NCBI GenBank assembly: GCA_029204225.1
Contig: CM055094.1
Span: 14,634,928-14,698,927 of the forward strand
Direction: 5' to 3'
DNA length: 64,000 nt
Origin: Diphasiastrum complanatum
Lineage: Eukaryota; Streptophyta; Lycopodiopsida; Lycopodiales; Lycopodiaceae
This document shows positions 32,873 through 46,003 of the stretch, piece by piece. The notes below the pieces were generated by a model. It had not been told where the DNA came from. It saw only the letters and a program-made list of their open reading frames with translations, and did no database searches. The position numbers and the translations under genes are program-made. The first letter of the stretch is position 1. Every line of letters starts with the position of its first letter.

Positions 32873-33200
32873 AACCTTCGCTGAGCTCTCAGACTGTACA
32901 TCCACCCTTGATTTATCTAAGTTGAGGTGCGCGAAGGTTTTTGACAAGATAAAATTCAATTTTGAGTTAGGCAAATGTTCAGTGATATGCCATTTTGGGA
33001 ACCTTCATTGAGCATCATAACCTCATTATGAACCTTCGTCGACCTGCTAGATGATGTTAAAATGTCAAAATTAGGTTGTCCATAGGTTCAAATTGTGAAA
33101 AAATGCATTTATGATAGTGCCTGGGCGAAGGTTCATCCTTTGCTAGCTCTGGAAAACATTCACCTGATAGGTTCAGATCCCTAGAAACCTTCGCCGAGAT
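32873..33200 (+). repeat. Word array B upstream of a gag-like ORF
   Basis: AACCTTCGCT (32873), GCGAAGGTT (32931), AACCTTCAT (33000), AACCTTCGTCGA (33031), GGCGAAGGTT (33124), AACCTTCGCCGA (33186), plus weaker copies. The words come in both orientations and share context with 17.86-18.18 kb. Non-coding. Confidence 0.75.
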
Positions 33201-33433
33201 TTTTATAGCCTATTTTTACAGTACTGTATATGTCTGCAATTTTTTGCTCAAAACTGATCAGCTCAACTACTATTCAGTGTAATGGACCCACCAAATTCAC
33301 CTATAAGTTGGCTAAATTCGATTCATTCCTCACTTGTGCTAGCGAAGCTCTTGTGAATTTTTCTTGCGACCAAAGCCTTCTAAATTTTGCCTTCTGATAC
33401 ACTTTCACGTGTTTATAATTCCTTCCGATCATC
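33201..33433. other. Leader before the gag-like ORF
   Basis: No motif. Ends at the ATG of the next feature. Confidence 0.5.
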
Positions 33434-34440
33434 ATGTCTTCTACCGATACTTCCCAGTCTCCGCGCTATACTATCCATTGTGATGTCACATCTGCAACGG
33501 ACATCATGATTCTTCCTAGCACAAGCATGGTCACTCAGTCGATGACCCTTGCGGAGCCTCTACTTACTGCAATGGGTATTCATGATAGAGGCTTTTCGGA
33601 ATGCATCAATATGGATTTCATCACTCTTGCCTTCAGTACGTGGAAGAAAGAGAAATCCAAGTTTTATATCACCTTCCAAGGAGCCACACAAAGTGCGCGT
33701 CACTGAGGCCGCACTTGTAGCTATAGGAATCTCATCCGGTACGCAAGCCTCACCCAATCACAAGCACGCCAAATACGCCATCAAGCCATACATTGACATC
33801 ACCAATGATCTGCACTGGACTAATGATGGCTACCTTATGGAAGCCATCATTGAGCCTTCCATCCACGCCGCTGCCCAGTTGTTGAATCATTTCCTGATGG
33901 TTGGCAACCTCAAGAAAGACCGCATCACATCTCAAATCCTTCACAAGATAGTGGAGTCCCACACTAAGTTGGCCAAAGCCCCTCTTGAACCATATAATTG
34001 GTTCAAGACTGTTTCTGGTGAGCTCAAGCGAGCTATTAAGGCCAATACAAAGCAGCGATTTGCCGCTGGCTCTCTATTGTCCCTCTTAGCCGCTTCTCAC
34101 TTAGAAAATAGAATCCATGGCTTCCACCTGGATTCTGTGATTTTGGTTTACAAAGAAGCACCGGCCGAGTCATCTCATCAGGCCTCAAGTTCTCATAGTC
34201 GTCGTCGTCCATGCAGCAAGATCCTAATTCCTGACTCACCTTCCACATCACGACGTCGCACTAGGCATACCTCATCAGCTGCACTTCCACCCCCTACTGT
34301 TGTTCACACTGAACTTTCCATTCTCCTCGTCTCTGATGCTTTCCTCGCCTCTGCTCCCTTACAAGGATAGTCTGTGACCATTGGGCCTACCATTCCCATC
34401 ACAGTTGCCCAGGCCGCCTCACCCCCACACACCAAAGCAA
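33434..34440 (+). pseudogene. Gag-like ORF, N-terminal domain and linker
   Basis: Starts ATG TCT TCT... (33434-33706) and, after one frameshift near 33690, continues in the 273-codon frame to 34370. The domain (about 33700-34110) has DLHWTNDGYLMEAI, LLNHFLMVGNLKKDRI, QILHKIVESHTKLAKAPLEPYNWFKTV and ANTKQRFAAGSLL, followed by a Ser/Pro/Arg-rich linker. Similar domains are at 11.4 kb and, on the minus strand, 58.4-58.9 kb. I infer a structural or accessory protein of gypsy elements. No enzyme motif. Confidence 0.6.
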
Positions 34441-34463
34441 CCTCACCCAAAACATAGTTCTTC

Positions 34464-35600
34464 ATGGATATGTTCGATAATTTCGACCCCCTAGGGGCTA
34501 CCGAAATCTTTGAAATGCCCCAGAGCCCAGCGCCCTTTGAACCTCAATCCCCTGGAAGAGGATTTGGGCATATCCATGAATCTACTGTTGGTGTCGAAGA
34601 TGCCAGTCAGCAACCACCCACACAGGGTAGCCCAGCCACACTTTGGGTCAACAGAGCTATAAAGTCACCAAAGCAGTTCGACGCCACGGTGCCTGAAAGG
34701 TTTGAAGAAGAGGATACTTTTGAGAAAGAAGAGACCTTGGCACCTATTCCACGCCTACCAAGGATAGTACCATCAAAGTCTCCTGCTGCTGCCACCTCCA
34801 CGACCATCGATTCTGGTGATGCTCTCAGGTTAGTTTCAAGCCTTGGGCAAGTGATCCAGTCTATGCTGGATAAGAAGAAGGAAATGGAGCAGAGGATCTC
34901 TGATCTAGGATCCAAAAACACTCTGATAGCCAGAAAATTGTCTAGCTAGATCGAGAGGTGAAGATAGCCAAGCAACATGAAGAAAAGGTTGAAAGCGAAA
35001 AGACATTGGCCCAGCAACAAGCTGGTCGCTTGGAAACCTACATCAGCTCCCTTCAAAACGCCCTGACAACCGCATAAGATCAGGTAAATAAGGCAATGCA
35101 AGAGGCCAAATAACAAATGCAGCTGCTGAAGGGGAAATTATAGATGGCCAAACAAGATCGCACACGGCTTCAAGGTGAATTGGATGCGACCACCCTTGAG
35201 CATGATGCCTATCTGCAAACACAAATACCCGATCATCCGGTCACACCGACGGAGATTGCATATTTGTTTAAGAAAGTGGAAACATACAAAGTGGCCCTTC
35301 AGGGATTCCAAGGCTGCTTTGATAGGTTCAAAGGAGCAGCTTCAACCGAGTTGGCAAAGGCAAAAGAGACCATCAATGCCTATGACAAAACTGTCGCTCA
35401 AGTGTTGGAAGCCGAACCCGGTCATGCCGCAATTCTCCCCTTCGCGCCAAGAAACTGTACAAATGAAAACAGGGGTTGATTTGAGCATGGACCAAGGGGG
35501 AGCTCCAGATTTAGCAGATCAACCGCCAACCATACCGGTAGTACAAGCGGGTCCATCCTCATCAAGGACAAGCCATTTATTCAGAAGGCCCATCAGCGTC
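34464..35600 (+). pseudogene. Gag-like ORF, acidic linker and coiled coil
   Basis: Frame 34464-34949 (FDNFDPLGATEIFEMP, then VSSLGQVIQSMLDKKKEMEQRISDL) leads into a helical, heptad-like region broken by a few stops (HEEKVESEKTLAQQQAGRLE; KQDRTRLQGELDATTLEHD; 35144-35479) and a Pro/Ser tail. A coiled coil suggests self-assembly. A similar coil lies at 49.4-49.9 kb and another at 63.0-63.25 kb. Confidence 0.55.
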
Positions 35601-35774
35601 GAGGACTAGATCTAGACCTTCTTAAAGCAGCATCCACATGAGTCCTCTCGTGGTGGATGGGTTCTCAACTTTAAGACCTCCGAGATCGAGGCCGGAAAAG
35701 AATTGGACAAAATACCTACACTGGGAGAGTAACTGGCATGGAGAATCACAGTTTTGAGAAAACTTTGGAATCAA

Positions 35775-36352
35775 GTGGGTCGAAGCCAAGGCAGTAAGAG
35801 TAGCTAATGCTAGGACCACTGCCAAGTTCCTTTATGAAAATATCATTGTGCGTTTTGGATGTCCGGTAGAGCTAGTCAGCGATCACGGAAGCCATTTTAT
35901 CAATGATACCATCAAGATCCTGTTGGAGGAATCCTTCATAATCCACAGAACCAGTATGCCTTATTATCCTCGTGGTAATGGGCAAGCAGAATCATCCAAT
36001 AAGATTATGTGTAGCATGCTCACAAAAACAGTTGAAGCTAGCAGATCAGATTGGGAACACAAGTTCACTGTGGGCATTCAGGACAACATATAAAGGAAGC
36101 ACTGATCAAATACCTTCCAATTGGTATATGGTCAGGATGCTGTGATGCTAGTATAGTTTTTAGTTCCTTCATTAAGGATTGCCACCATGCAACGTCTTAA
36201 TGAGTACAAACCCTACAACTACGTCACGAATCTCTACATAAACTCTTGTGAAACACGCTTACTAGTTGTGCATGCACTGGCAGCTGAAAAGAAAAGACAC
36301 AAAGCATGGCATGATCTCATATTACAAAAGAAGGATCTTCGCTCTGGAGATC
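35775..36352 (+). pseudogene. Gypsy-A integrase fragment
   Basis: WVEAKAVRVANARTTAKFLYENIIVRFGCPVELVSD, HFINDTIKILLEE, NGQAESSNKIMCSMLTKTVEASRSDWEHK: the integrase core very close to E2 41.76-42.2 kb, with HGSH for RGSH. A frameshift lies near 36065 and a stop near 36150. Homology ends at GGAGATC, and LTR sequence follows directly. Confidence 0.92.
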
Positions 36353-36675
36353 CTCTTTTTGTGGACCCTTGGATCAAGTTGGATCCAAGATGAATGGATA
36401 GGATCATTGTGAATTTTAGCCTCACTCTCTATTTCTCTCTTTCTCTTCCCTTCTCAATCTCTTCTTCTCCATTCCTTCTCTTCAACCAAAACCATGATGA
36501 ATGTTACTGTAGAGGGGTAGAGTTAAAGAGGAGTAGTATAGTGGTGAGTAGAGCTAAGGGAGAAAGTAAGAAATTAACTAAAAGTAGCATCTATGCATAG
36601 TTAGGTACCTATCCAGTGATCTAACCCTTGTTGACAGGCAGAAGGGCTATACTAAGAGATATCTTCAACCTTACA
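36353..36675 (+). repeat. Gypsy-A LTR of E2, 5'-truncated
   Basis: Begins within the LTR at TTTTTGTGGACCC, fused to integrase sequence, and runs to CCTTACA before the PBS. A further ~190 bp present in other copies is missing between GTGAATTTTAGCC and TCACTCTC. Confidence 0.88.
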
Positions 36676-36676
36676 G

Positions 36677-36695
36677 TGGCGTCGTTGCCGGAGAT
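36677..36695 (+). other. tRNA-Asp PBS of E2
   Basis: TGGCGTCGTTGCCGGAGAT, two transitions away from the E3 PBS. Confidence 0.88.
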
Positions 36696-36952
36696 AGGTT
36701 TCCACTAACTGGTTTCGCTGCATTTTAGCTATTTTCTTGATTTTTAGAGTAGTTTAAGTAGATTTGTGGGAGTTAGAGTTAGTTTTCTATATTTTTTGTG
36801 TTTGGGCTGTTCACAGCTAGCGAAGGAGGTGTGAGAGCCACTATAAAAGGCCTAAAATTCACTCCGGCCGATCAGATCGATCAGATCCTTGAAGATTCAA
36901 ATTGCATCCTACTATATAAGTAAGGTCCAATCACTTTGGAACCCACCATCGG

Positions 36953-37725
36953 ATGAATATGAGATTGGGACGATCAATAGCACGAAGGATAGCAAATCAG
37001 ACACCACAACTTCCCAGATTAGCAGTTGTGCAACAACAGGTAGAACCGGAACCAGCACCAATGGATCCAATGGGCCAACCCGTACCTGTCGCACCCTTGC
37101 AAGTAGTTCAGAGAGCACCATGGATGGAGATACCGAAATACGACAGATCATCAGATCATGATTCGATTCCTCCAGATCTACGAGCAAGCTTGTGAAATCT
37201 ACGGCGAACGGACACCTGTGGAGAAGCTGATGCTATTCCCTATGTCCTTACTAGTAGTGGCTCAGGATTGGTTTTTCAACCTGTTAGAGAAAGAAAAATC
37301 CACCTGGGAAGTGGTTAAAGTAGCTCTCATTATGCACTTTAAACCAAAAAACTCTTGGAAGACCCATTTCTCCTGTTGAGCAAAGTAAAGATGGGAAAAC
37401 GAGAAAGGGTCCGGGACTATATTGAATGGGTCAAACATCTACGATCCAAGTGTAGTGCAGCCCTGACTCCCAATCATGCAGTGATCATGTGGTTTCTAGT
37501 CGGATTACCACGAAGCATCAGAAGAAAACTGAAACGACATGAGCAGTATGCTACTCTGCAAATAGCGATGGAAGATGCCATCAAGGAAGTGGATGAGAGA
37601 TTTGACGACGAATATCCTTCCACCCACACTCCTACTCCCTCGATCGCATCATCATCATCAAACGCATCTACTCTATCCATAGAACTGTTGTTGGAGCAAA
37701 TGACAAAATTACACAAACAGTAGAT
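36953..37725 (+). pseudogene. E2 gag
   Basis: Reads in three frames: PMDPMGQPVPVAP, MEIPKYDRSSDH; then FLQIYEQACEIYGERTP, EKLMLFPMSLLVVAQDWFFNLLEKEKSTW; then FLLLSKVKMGKRERVRDYI, LTPNHAVIMWFLVGLPRSIRRKLK and a Ser-rich tail to a TAG at 37723. This is the Retrotrans_gag capsid domain of gypsy elements. Two frameshifts, near 37150 and 37360. Confidence 0.9.
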
Positions 37726-38460
37726 GGAGTAACTTACCGCGTAGTTTGACCAGAAACTGAAGGCCTTACAAGGAACTGTAGCAGTAACTCCACATCAACC
37801 GGAACCAAACCAGCTGCAGTATTCTCGACGAGAAAATGTATGGTGTTAGGTATGCACGCAAAACCATACAGCGAACGAGTGTCCAGTCCTAAAGCAAAAT
37901 CTGAGACTGACACATAGATTTTGCCATCTATGCAATGCAACATCGCATGATACGGCATTTTGCCCATTTAACCCCAGGGTTGTTCAACAGAAGAGAAGTC
38001 CTTATCAGACTTCTTATCCTTATCATCAAGGGGCACCTAATGTGGCACCAAGGTACAGCGCACCCAATCAACCACAATGCATGGCCTTACCTGCTCCACC
38101 AGGGCCAGCCAATCAACAAGTGGCCCATGTAAACTTATGGATCCTGCCATAAATGAATATGTTTCAGCCTATGCAGCTCAAACTCAACGTCAAGGTGGAA
38201 GAAATTACGGCTGCGACTGATGCGGCGAAGGACACAGGATTGCAGAATGTCCCTACAAGGGACAATATACAACCTCCTGCCGGGATTGCGGTTATGGACA
38301 CTGTTTCAAGAATTGTCCATTTAAACCTGGAACCAGTGCACTTCTTAATCCACATTACCATACAGCAACAAGCAGTTCCAGCAGGGATGCCATCAAAAGG
38401 ACGACAAGACCATGCTCCTGTGTTAGCTGTTACACGAGCACAGAAGAGGAAGTAAGTGGC
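37726..38460 (+). pseudogene. E2 nucleocapsid region
   Basis: Continues the Gag. The knuckle region of E3 54.69-54.81 kb is recognisable here at 38.20-38.33 kb, but the first Cys codon is now TGA and the frame shifts. Short ORFs on either strand here are shadows. Confidence 0.75.
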
Positions 38461-38849
38461 TCCCTCACCACCATCATCGCTCATTGACAACCAACCCTCA
38501 ACTTCAGCGCCATATCCAAATGTGAGGGAAGAGAGAAGACAGTACTAGAAAATAAGACACTGGGTACAAAAATCACAAGAGGAGGAAAAAGAGCAAGAAC
38601 GGGACAATCCCACAGAAACTCCAGTCGGTGTCGAATGGGAGCTCACCACTGCACACTGATCAGAATGATCGGTTGCACCAATATGAACCACCTTTTCACA
38701 TGGTGGAGCCCGAGGAACCATGCACTGAAAGGCTCACACATTTGCTGTCAAGCCATGTTAGTTTACCACTCAAAGAACTACTGCGGATTGCACCATAAGC
38801 AAGACTTCTAGCTGAATGGGCTAAAGCGGATGAGGAGCCAGTAGCGCCT

Positions 38850-39250
38850 GAGCCCATATATTGTGCGAGCTATGATGAAACAAGTAATGTCCTCCACATC
38901 GGAGCAGCATGGAAAAGTGAGGAACACAACATCACTTTGCCAATCAAACACAAGAGATACGAGGACGAGGCGGCAGTGGTAGATGGAGGATCGGGTGTCA
39001 ATCTGATCTCCACTACTTTGTATGAAAAATGGGGTCTACAAGGATTGAAGCCAGCAAGATTCACCATCAAGCTAGCAGATCAATCCTGTGTGAAACCAAA
39101 AGGTGTAGTTGTCGATATTCCCGTAAAGATAGCAGGCATGCAGTTTGTGATTATTTTTGTGGTCATGGATATACCTGAATCTCCATCTGCATACCGTGTC
39201 TTATTGAGAAGACCATGGTTGAGGACTGCACAAGTAGTACACAATTAGGG
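38850..39250 (+). pseudogene. E2 aspartic protease
   Basis: CASYDETSNVLHIGAAW, KHKRYEDEAAVVDGGSGVNLISTTLY, LADQSCVKPKGVVVDIPVKIAGMQ, YRVLL. The active site is VDGGSG, the plant gypsy form. The frame ends at a TAG (39247-39249) where E3 reads TGG, a simple nonsense transition. Confidence 0.9.
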
Positions 39251-39299
39251 TACAGGGAAACTCACCTTCAAGAACATAGAACAGGCTGTAAAGGTAGAT

Positions 39300-40065
39300 C
39301 CAATTGCACCCAAGACTGATGACGGATCATCCACGACAGATCATACTATTGATCGCCCAAGACCAACCAAGGGAGGTCACTATTATTCAAAGACGGATGT
39401 CATGAGACGAACAGATGCATTAGCAACTATTGACTGCCAGGCCTGTCAATATGAATCAGATCCGGAACCGAGTACATCTTCACCCAAATGTTACACTATG
39501 GACACACCAATCACATTTGGTGAATATGATAAACGTAGCATGGCTGTCAACGGAGCTGATTGAGAATCTAGTGGATGATGATCTAGTCCCTTGGCAACAT
39601 GCTCTAACTTATAATAAGGAGATTGAGCTGACTGATGAACAAGTCCTACACCACATGGACCCAGATTGTTACAGAACCAAGAAGGTACCAGCTCAACCAC
39701 CACAAAGGTTTGCTATGGCGAAAGTCTCAAGGATCGATCCACCCAAGACGCCTGCAAATAAGAAGAATCAGTTGAAGCAACGCTACAACCAGGTGATCCG
39801 ATGGAGTGACCTACCCGAAGAGGCAATAGCTACAGTAGACATTGATATTTGCAACCATGAGACGAGTGTCATAGCAATCCCAAAGAAAGACAACAAGGAT
39901 GAACCCACCAAAATGACAAAAAAGAGAAAAAAGAAGGTGTTGGATTCCTTGAAGTCAATCAAGATGGACTCAAATACAGCATCATCTTCTACACAAGTGA
40001 CAGAAAATAAAAAAATGACCAGTCGGGCCAAGATCAATATGCTGAAAGAGAAATCTCGATGAGCT
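39300..40065 (+). pseudogene. E2 protease-RT linker
   Basis: Matches E3 55.5-56.25 kb: TDHTIDRPRPTKGG, MDTPITFG, then after a one-base change INVAWLSTELIENLVDDDL, LTYNKEIELTDEQVLHHMDPD, WSDLPEEAIATVDI, and a Lys-rich end. Open as 210 codons (39430-40062), partly in a shifted frame at its start. No catalytic motif. Confidence 0.8.
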
Positions 40066-40099
40066 CCAGTTCATGAGATGTCTGATACTTTCAAGAATT

Positions 40100-40842
40100 A
40101 TACATTGGACGACGTGGTAATCATGATGCCGCAAGCCCAACGAGAACTTGATCAAAGTCAGAGACCATTTCCCTTTACCATTTACGGAAAGTGTCCTCGA
40201 TAGAGTAGCTAGCGATGAGGCCTACAGTTTTCTGGACGGCTTTAGTGGCTACAACCAGGTAAAAATAGCCCCCCAGGACCAGCACAAGACAAAATTGCCA
40301 CGGAATGGGGAACTTATGCCTATAAAGTGATGCCATTCAGACTTTCCAATGCCCCAAGCACTTTCCAGTGAGTCATGTAGGCGGCATTCATAGATTATTT
40401 GCAAAAAATTTTGGAAATTTTCTTGGATGATCTGTGCGTGCATGGACCAGATTCAGAACACTTATCCAATTTGGAGAAGGTGCTACAAAAATGCCTCGAA
40501 TACCATATCTCCCTGAACCCAGAAAAATGTCAATTCTGGGTAACACATGGCCTGATACTCGGCCATATAGTGTCAAGACACGGGATCACCACAGATCTAT
40601 CAAAGATCAGGATCATTATTGATCTACCACCACCGGGGACGATCCGCGAGGTCTACATTTCCATGGGTCATGCTAACTATTATAGGATCTTCATTCTTGA
40701 TTTTGCGGAGTTAGCCAGACCAATTTATAAGTTCACAATGGATCCACATTGGAATGAGGAAGCTCTAAAGGCTTTTCAGAAGATTAAGGATGCATTGGTC
40801 TCAGCACCAATCTTACGACCACCCAATTGGTCCATTGAGTTT
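40100..40842 (+). pseudogene. E2 reverse transcriptase, N-terminal part deleted
   Basis: After FKNYTLDDVVIMMPQAQ the sequence jumps at ~40160 straight to the PFPFT/YSFLDGFSGYNQVKIAP region, missing what lies at 56344-56780 in E3. The catalytic box FLDDLCVHG (about 40420-40445) keeps both Asp, followed by LNPEKCQFWVTHGLILGHIVSRHGI and FAELARPIYKFT. Two or three frameshifts. Confidence 0.9.
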
Positions 40843-41348
40843 TGCATACGGACGCATCGAAGTATGCAATTGGAGCAGTCTTAACCCAGCCAGGTGAACA
40901 CAAAAGGAATTTTTCAGTCCGATTTGCAACCCGACAGCTCAGTGATACCGAAATGAATTATTCAACCATAGAGCGGGAAGCACTGGCAATGATCTATGTG
41001 GTTGAAAATTCTCGACACTATTTGATGGCCAAACATTTTGTTTTTTATACGGACCATCAACCCTTGCTATATCTCGTTAATAAAACCTGCAACACCGGGA
41101 GAATCACTAGATGGCTCCTTCTCTTGTTGGAATTTGATTTTCGGATAGTAGTTCGCAAGGGAAAACAACACTACATAGCAAATCATGTGTCACGAATCAA
41201 GGGAAAGGAGATTGCAACCCAACCCGTCGATGAGTTGGCAGATGCTGTCTTATTTTACATGGACACAGTACCAGAATGGGTTGCCGACATTGTTGAATAT
41301 CTAATGTGGAGCCAACCAGACAAATCACTACCAAAGGCAGAACATTGA
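40842..41348 (+). CDS. E2 RNase H domain, open
   Basis: 168 open codons: HTDASKYAIGAVLTQPGE (first Asp), YSTIEREALAMIYVV (Glu), FYTDHQPLLYLVNKTCNTG (Asp), GKQHYIANHVSRI. All RNase H catalytic positions are present. It would degrade element RNA in RNA:DNA hybrids, but as part of a broken polyprotein it is probably not made. Confidence 0.85.
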   Translation: MHTDASKYAIGAVLTQPGEHKRNFSVRFATRQLSDTEMNYSTIEREALAMIYVVENSRHYLMAKHFVFYTDHQPLLYLVNKTCNTGRITRWLLLLLEFDFRIVVRKGKQHYIANHVSRIKGKEIATQPVDELADAVLFYMDTVPEWVADIVEYLMWSQPDKSLPKAEH

Positions 41349-41351
41349 AAA

Positions 41352-42525
41352 TTGATCTTGAATGCTAGACCTGCTCAGTTGATTGCCGGCCAGTTGTACC
41401 GAAGAGGTCCAGACGAAATTCTTCGACATTGTATTCTTCCTCATGAGGCCACCCAGATCATTTTGCTTTCACATAAAGGCATGGGTGGAGGTCATTTTGC
41501 ATCTCACATTACAGTTTGCAAGATCCTACAAATCAGGATGTTGGTGGCCAACGATTCATAAAGATATGGAGGAATACTTGAAAAAGTGTGATGTGTGCCA
41601 AAGGGCAAGAAGACCAATGAGATTGAACTATGAGCTACTGCACCCAGTCTTAGCCCAAGCACCGTTCAAAAAATGGGAATTGGATTATATTGGTCCAATT
41701 CACCCTGTAGCAAGGAGTTCCCAGGCTCGATACATAATTGTAGCCACAGACTACCTCACCAAATGGGTCGAAGCCAATGCAGTAAGAGTAGCTGATGCTA
41801 GGACCACTGCCAAGTTCTTTTATGAAAATATCATTGTGCGCTTCGGATGCCCGGTGGAACTAGTCAGTGATCGCGGAAGCCATTTTATCAACGAGACCAT
41901 CAAGGTCCTGTTGGAGGAATTCTTCATGATCCACAAAACCAGTATGTCTTATTATCCTCGTGGTAATGGACGAGCAGAATCATCCAATAAGATCCTGTGT
42001 AGCGTGCTCACGAAAACACTTGAAGCTAGCAGATCAAATTGGGAACACAAGTTGCATGCTGCACTGTGGGCATTCAGGACAGCATATAAAGGAAGCACTG
42101 ATCAAACACCCTTCCAGTTGGTATATGGTCATGATGCTGTGATGCCAGTAGAATTTTTGGTTCCTTCATTAAGGATTGCCACCGCGCAACGTCTTAATGA
42201 GTCCGAATCTCTAAAGCTATGCCATGAAGCTTTGCATAAACTCTATGAAACATGCTTACTAGTTGTGCATGCACTGGCAGCTGAAAAGGAAAGATGCAAA
42301 GCTTGGCATGATCGCAGACTACAAAAGAAGGATCTTTGTTTAGGAGATCTGGTTTTAATGTATAAAACCAAGGTGATCAAGGGGAAGTTAAAATTCACGG
42401 GCGAAGGTCCTTATAGGATCAAGGAAATTCTTAATCATGGGGCCATGAACTTAGAAAAGCTAGATGGGATGTCATTCGACACACCCATCAATGGTAGCCC
42501 GTTGCACAAGTACTGGCCACCATAG
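41352..42525 (+). pseudogene. E2 integrase, open across core and C-terminus
   Basis: N-terminal zinc part in one frame (41352-41535: RRGPDEILRHCILPHE, HKGMGGGHFASHITVCKILQ). After a frameshift near 41530 there are ~330 open codons to TAG at 42523: SGCWWPTIHKDMEEYLKKCDVCQRARRP, DYIGPI, VSDRGSHFI, NGRAESSNK (D-D-E complete), AWHDRRLQKKDLCLGDLVLMYKTK, FTGEGPYRIKEIL. The best-kept gypsy enzyme here. No chromodomain. Confidence 0.92.
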
Positions 42526-43190
42526 TGAGACAGATCCAGATTGGGGGTGGCACGTTACAAAAAGCTAATCTGCTTAGCCATCATCGCAAGATCTAAGGAG
42601 ATCAAGCCAAATCAAGCTAAATCCATCAAGATTCAGCTAGATCTGATAAGATCGGGAAAATCCATCAGAATCCAAGAAGGATCCAGATCTTGATAGGCTC
42701 AAAAAAGAAGCAGATCATCAGATTGACTGATGGATCTACTACCAACTATCCATCAGAACTTCCAGAGAACTACCAACTATCAAATCAAGCCTGGATGAAG
42801 CTGATTACTAGTTTACAAAAGCTAAAAATTAGAAAATCTCGAGATCTCGTCAAAAAACACTCTAAAAGAGCACTTTTTTTTGTTATTTTTTGATATCCCC
42901 TTGGAGATAGCTCTTGAAAATTGGACAGTCACCAGATTTGACCTAGATGCATCCATGAAAATCTCTGCTAGAGTTCCTGATGGAGGAATCATCATTTTTT
43001 AGTGTATGCGAGAGTTCCCAGAAGCAGAATTTTTAGAACCCTCGCAGAGCATCAAGATCATCTTACCAACTCTCGCAAGGTGCCTAAATGGAATCAGAGC
43101 AGTGAAATTAGCCTGCCTACATGATCTGATCTTGAAAATCCAATCACAGAAACAAGTTGTGCAAGAGATCACTTCCTACGAGAGTTGAAC
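42526..43190 (+). repeat. Post-integrase spacer with array A words
   Basis: Non-coding. TGCGAGAG at 43007, CCTCGCAG at 43040, CTCTCGCA at 43070 and TACGAGAG near 43178 repeat the leader words, with the shared context GCGAGAGTTCCCA. So the array type also occurs downstream of pol. Confidence 0.7.
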
Positions 43191-43790
43191 CTGCGCAGAT
43201 ATCTTTTTTCATCCCCACACCAGACACTTTCTGCTCCATCCTCACCTTCTTCCATACTCCACACCACCCTTCAGTTTCCCACTGTTCCTCCCATCCTCTC
43301 GTTCGGACAAACCGTCCTTACCCCTGTTTCCACAGTTTTTTCTCACACCCCACCCGCTTCACCAACAAAGGTTGCCGAGGGCAGCCAATCGCTGCCTGAT
43401 GACGCATTTGTACAAACAATTTTGTAGCATCACCAGATCGGACTGACCCTACTGTCCCAGATGGCATCAGGACAAATGAAAACCTGATCGAAGACAATGA
43501 TGACAGAATTTCACAAGTTGTCGGGGCCGATACAACACAAGCCCCTGCCAATGCCAGTGTACCAGCTGCTCCCACGGATCTAACGACAACGTACCAAACT
43601 CTAGGAAAATACATCCTGGATGTGGTAGCGGCCAAAGCTATTCTGGAAAGCAGGGTACTACATTTGGCAATGAATAATACACAGCTGCGAGTCTTACAAA
43701 CCATGCAAGAATCCAAAGCAAAGTCAAAACAAATTGGAATTACATCTAAATGCCTAGATTTGGATCCAAGAAACTACTCTATACCATAAA
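43190..43790 (+). pseudogene. Gag-like ORF remnant after E2 pol
   Basis: A Ser/Pro-rich frame like that at 11.9-12.2 kb (TPDTFCSILTFFHTP in one frame, APSSPSSILHTTLQFP in another), then a stretch with NENLIEDNDDRISQVVGADTTQ and LGKYILDVVAAKAILESRVLHLAMNNTQLR that could be helical. Short and frame-shifted. Position after pol suggests a gypsy-A second ORF. Confidence 0.45.
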
Positions 43791-44035
43791 ATGTCATGCA
43801 CCTATGCCTCAACAGAGCGATACACTAACAACATGGCATCTATACGAACTTGAATTGAAGCGAACATTTAGGAACATTATATAAATCATCAACAAGTCAT
43901 GCGATTGTCATTCAATTAAATAGTACCAATAGTGTATTCGTTGTCATTCAATAGATCAATCCTTCTACAAGTGTATGACAAGCACTCTCATGAGATCATG
44001 GGTGCATGAACCGGGACAAGTCTATGCTCTTGAGA
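43791..44035. other. No gene recognised
   Basis: No motif between the gag-like remnant and the microsatellite. Confidence 0.5.

Positions 44036-46003
<1,968 letters not shown>

Larger units (their letters stand above)
36353..42525 (+). mobile_element. Gypsy-A element E2, decayed
   Basis: Partial LTR, tRNA-Asp PBS, short leader lacking array A, gag, protease, RT missing its N-terminal part, RNase H and a long open integrase. Compared with E3 it lacks about 880 bp of leader and ~437 bp of RT. No 3' LTR was found. It is intermediate in decay between E1 and E3. Confidence 0.9.
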
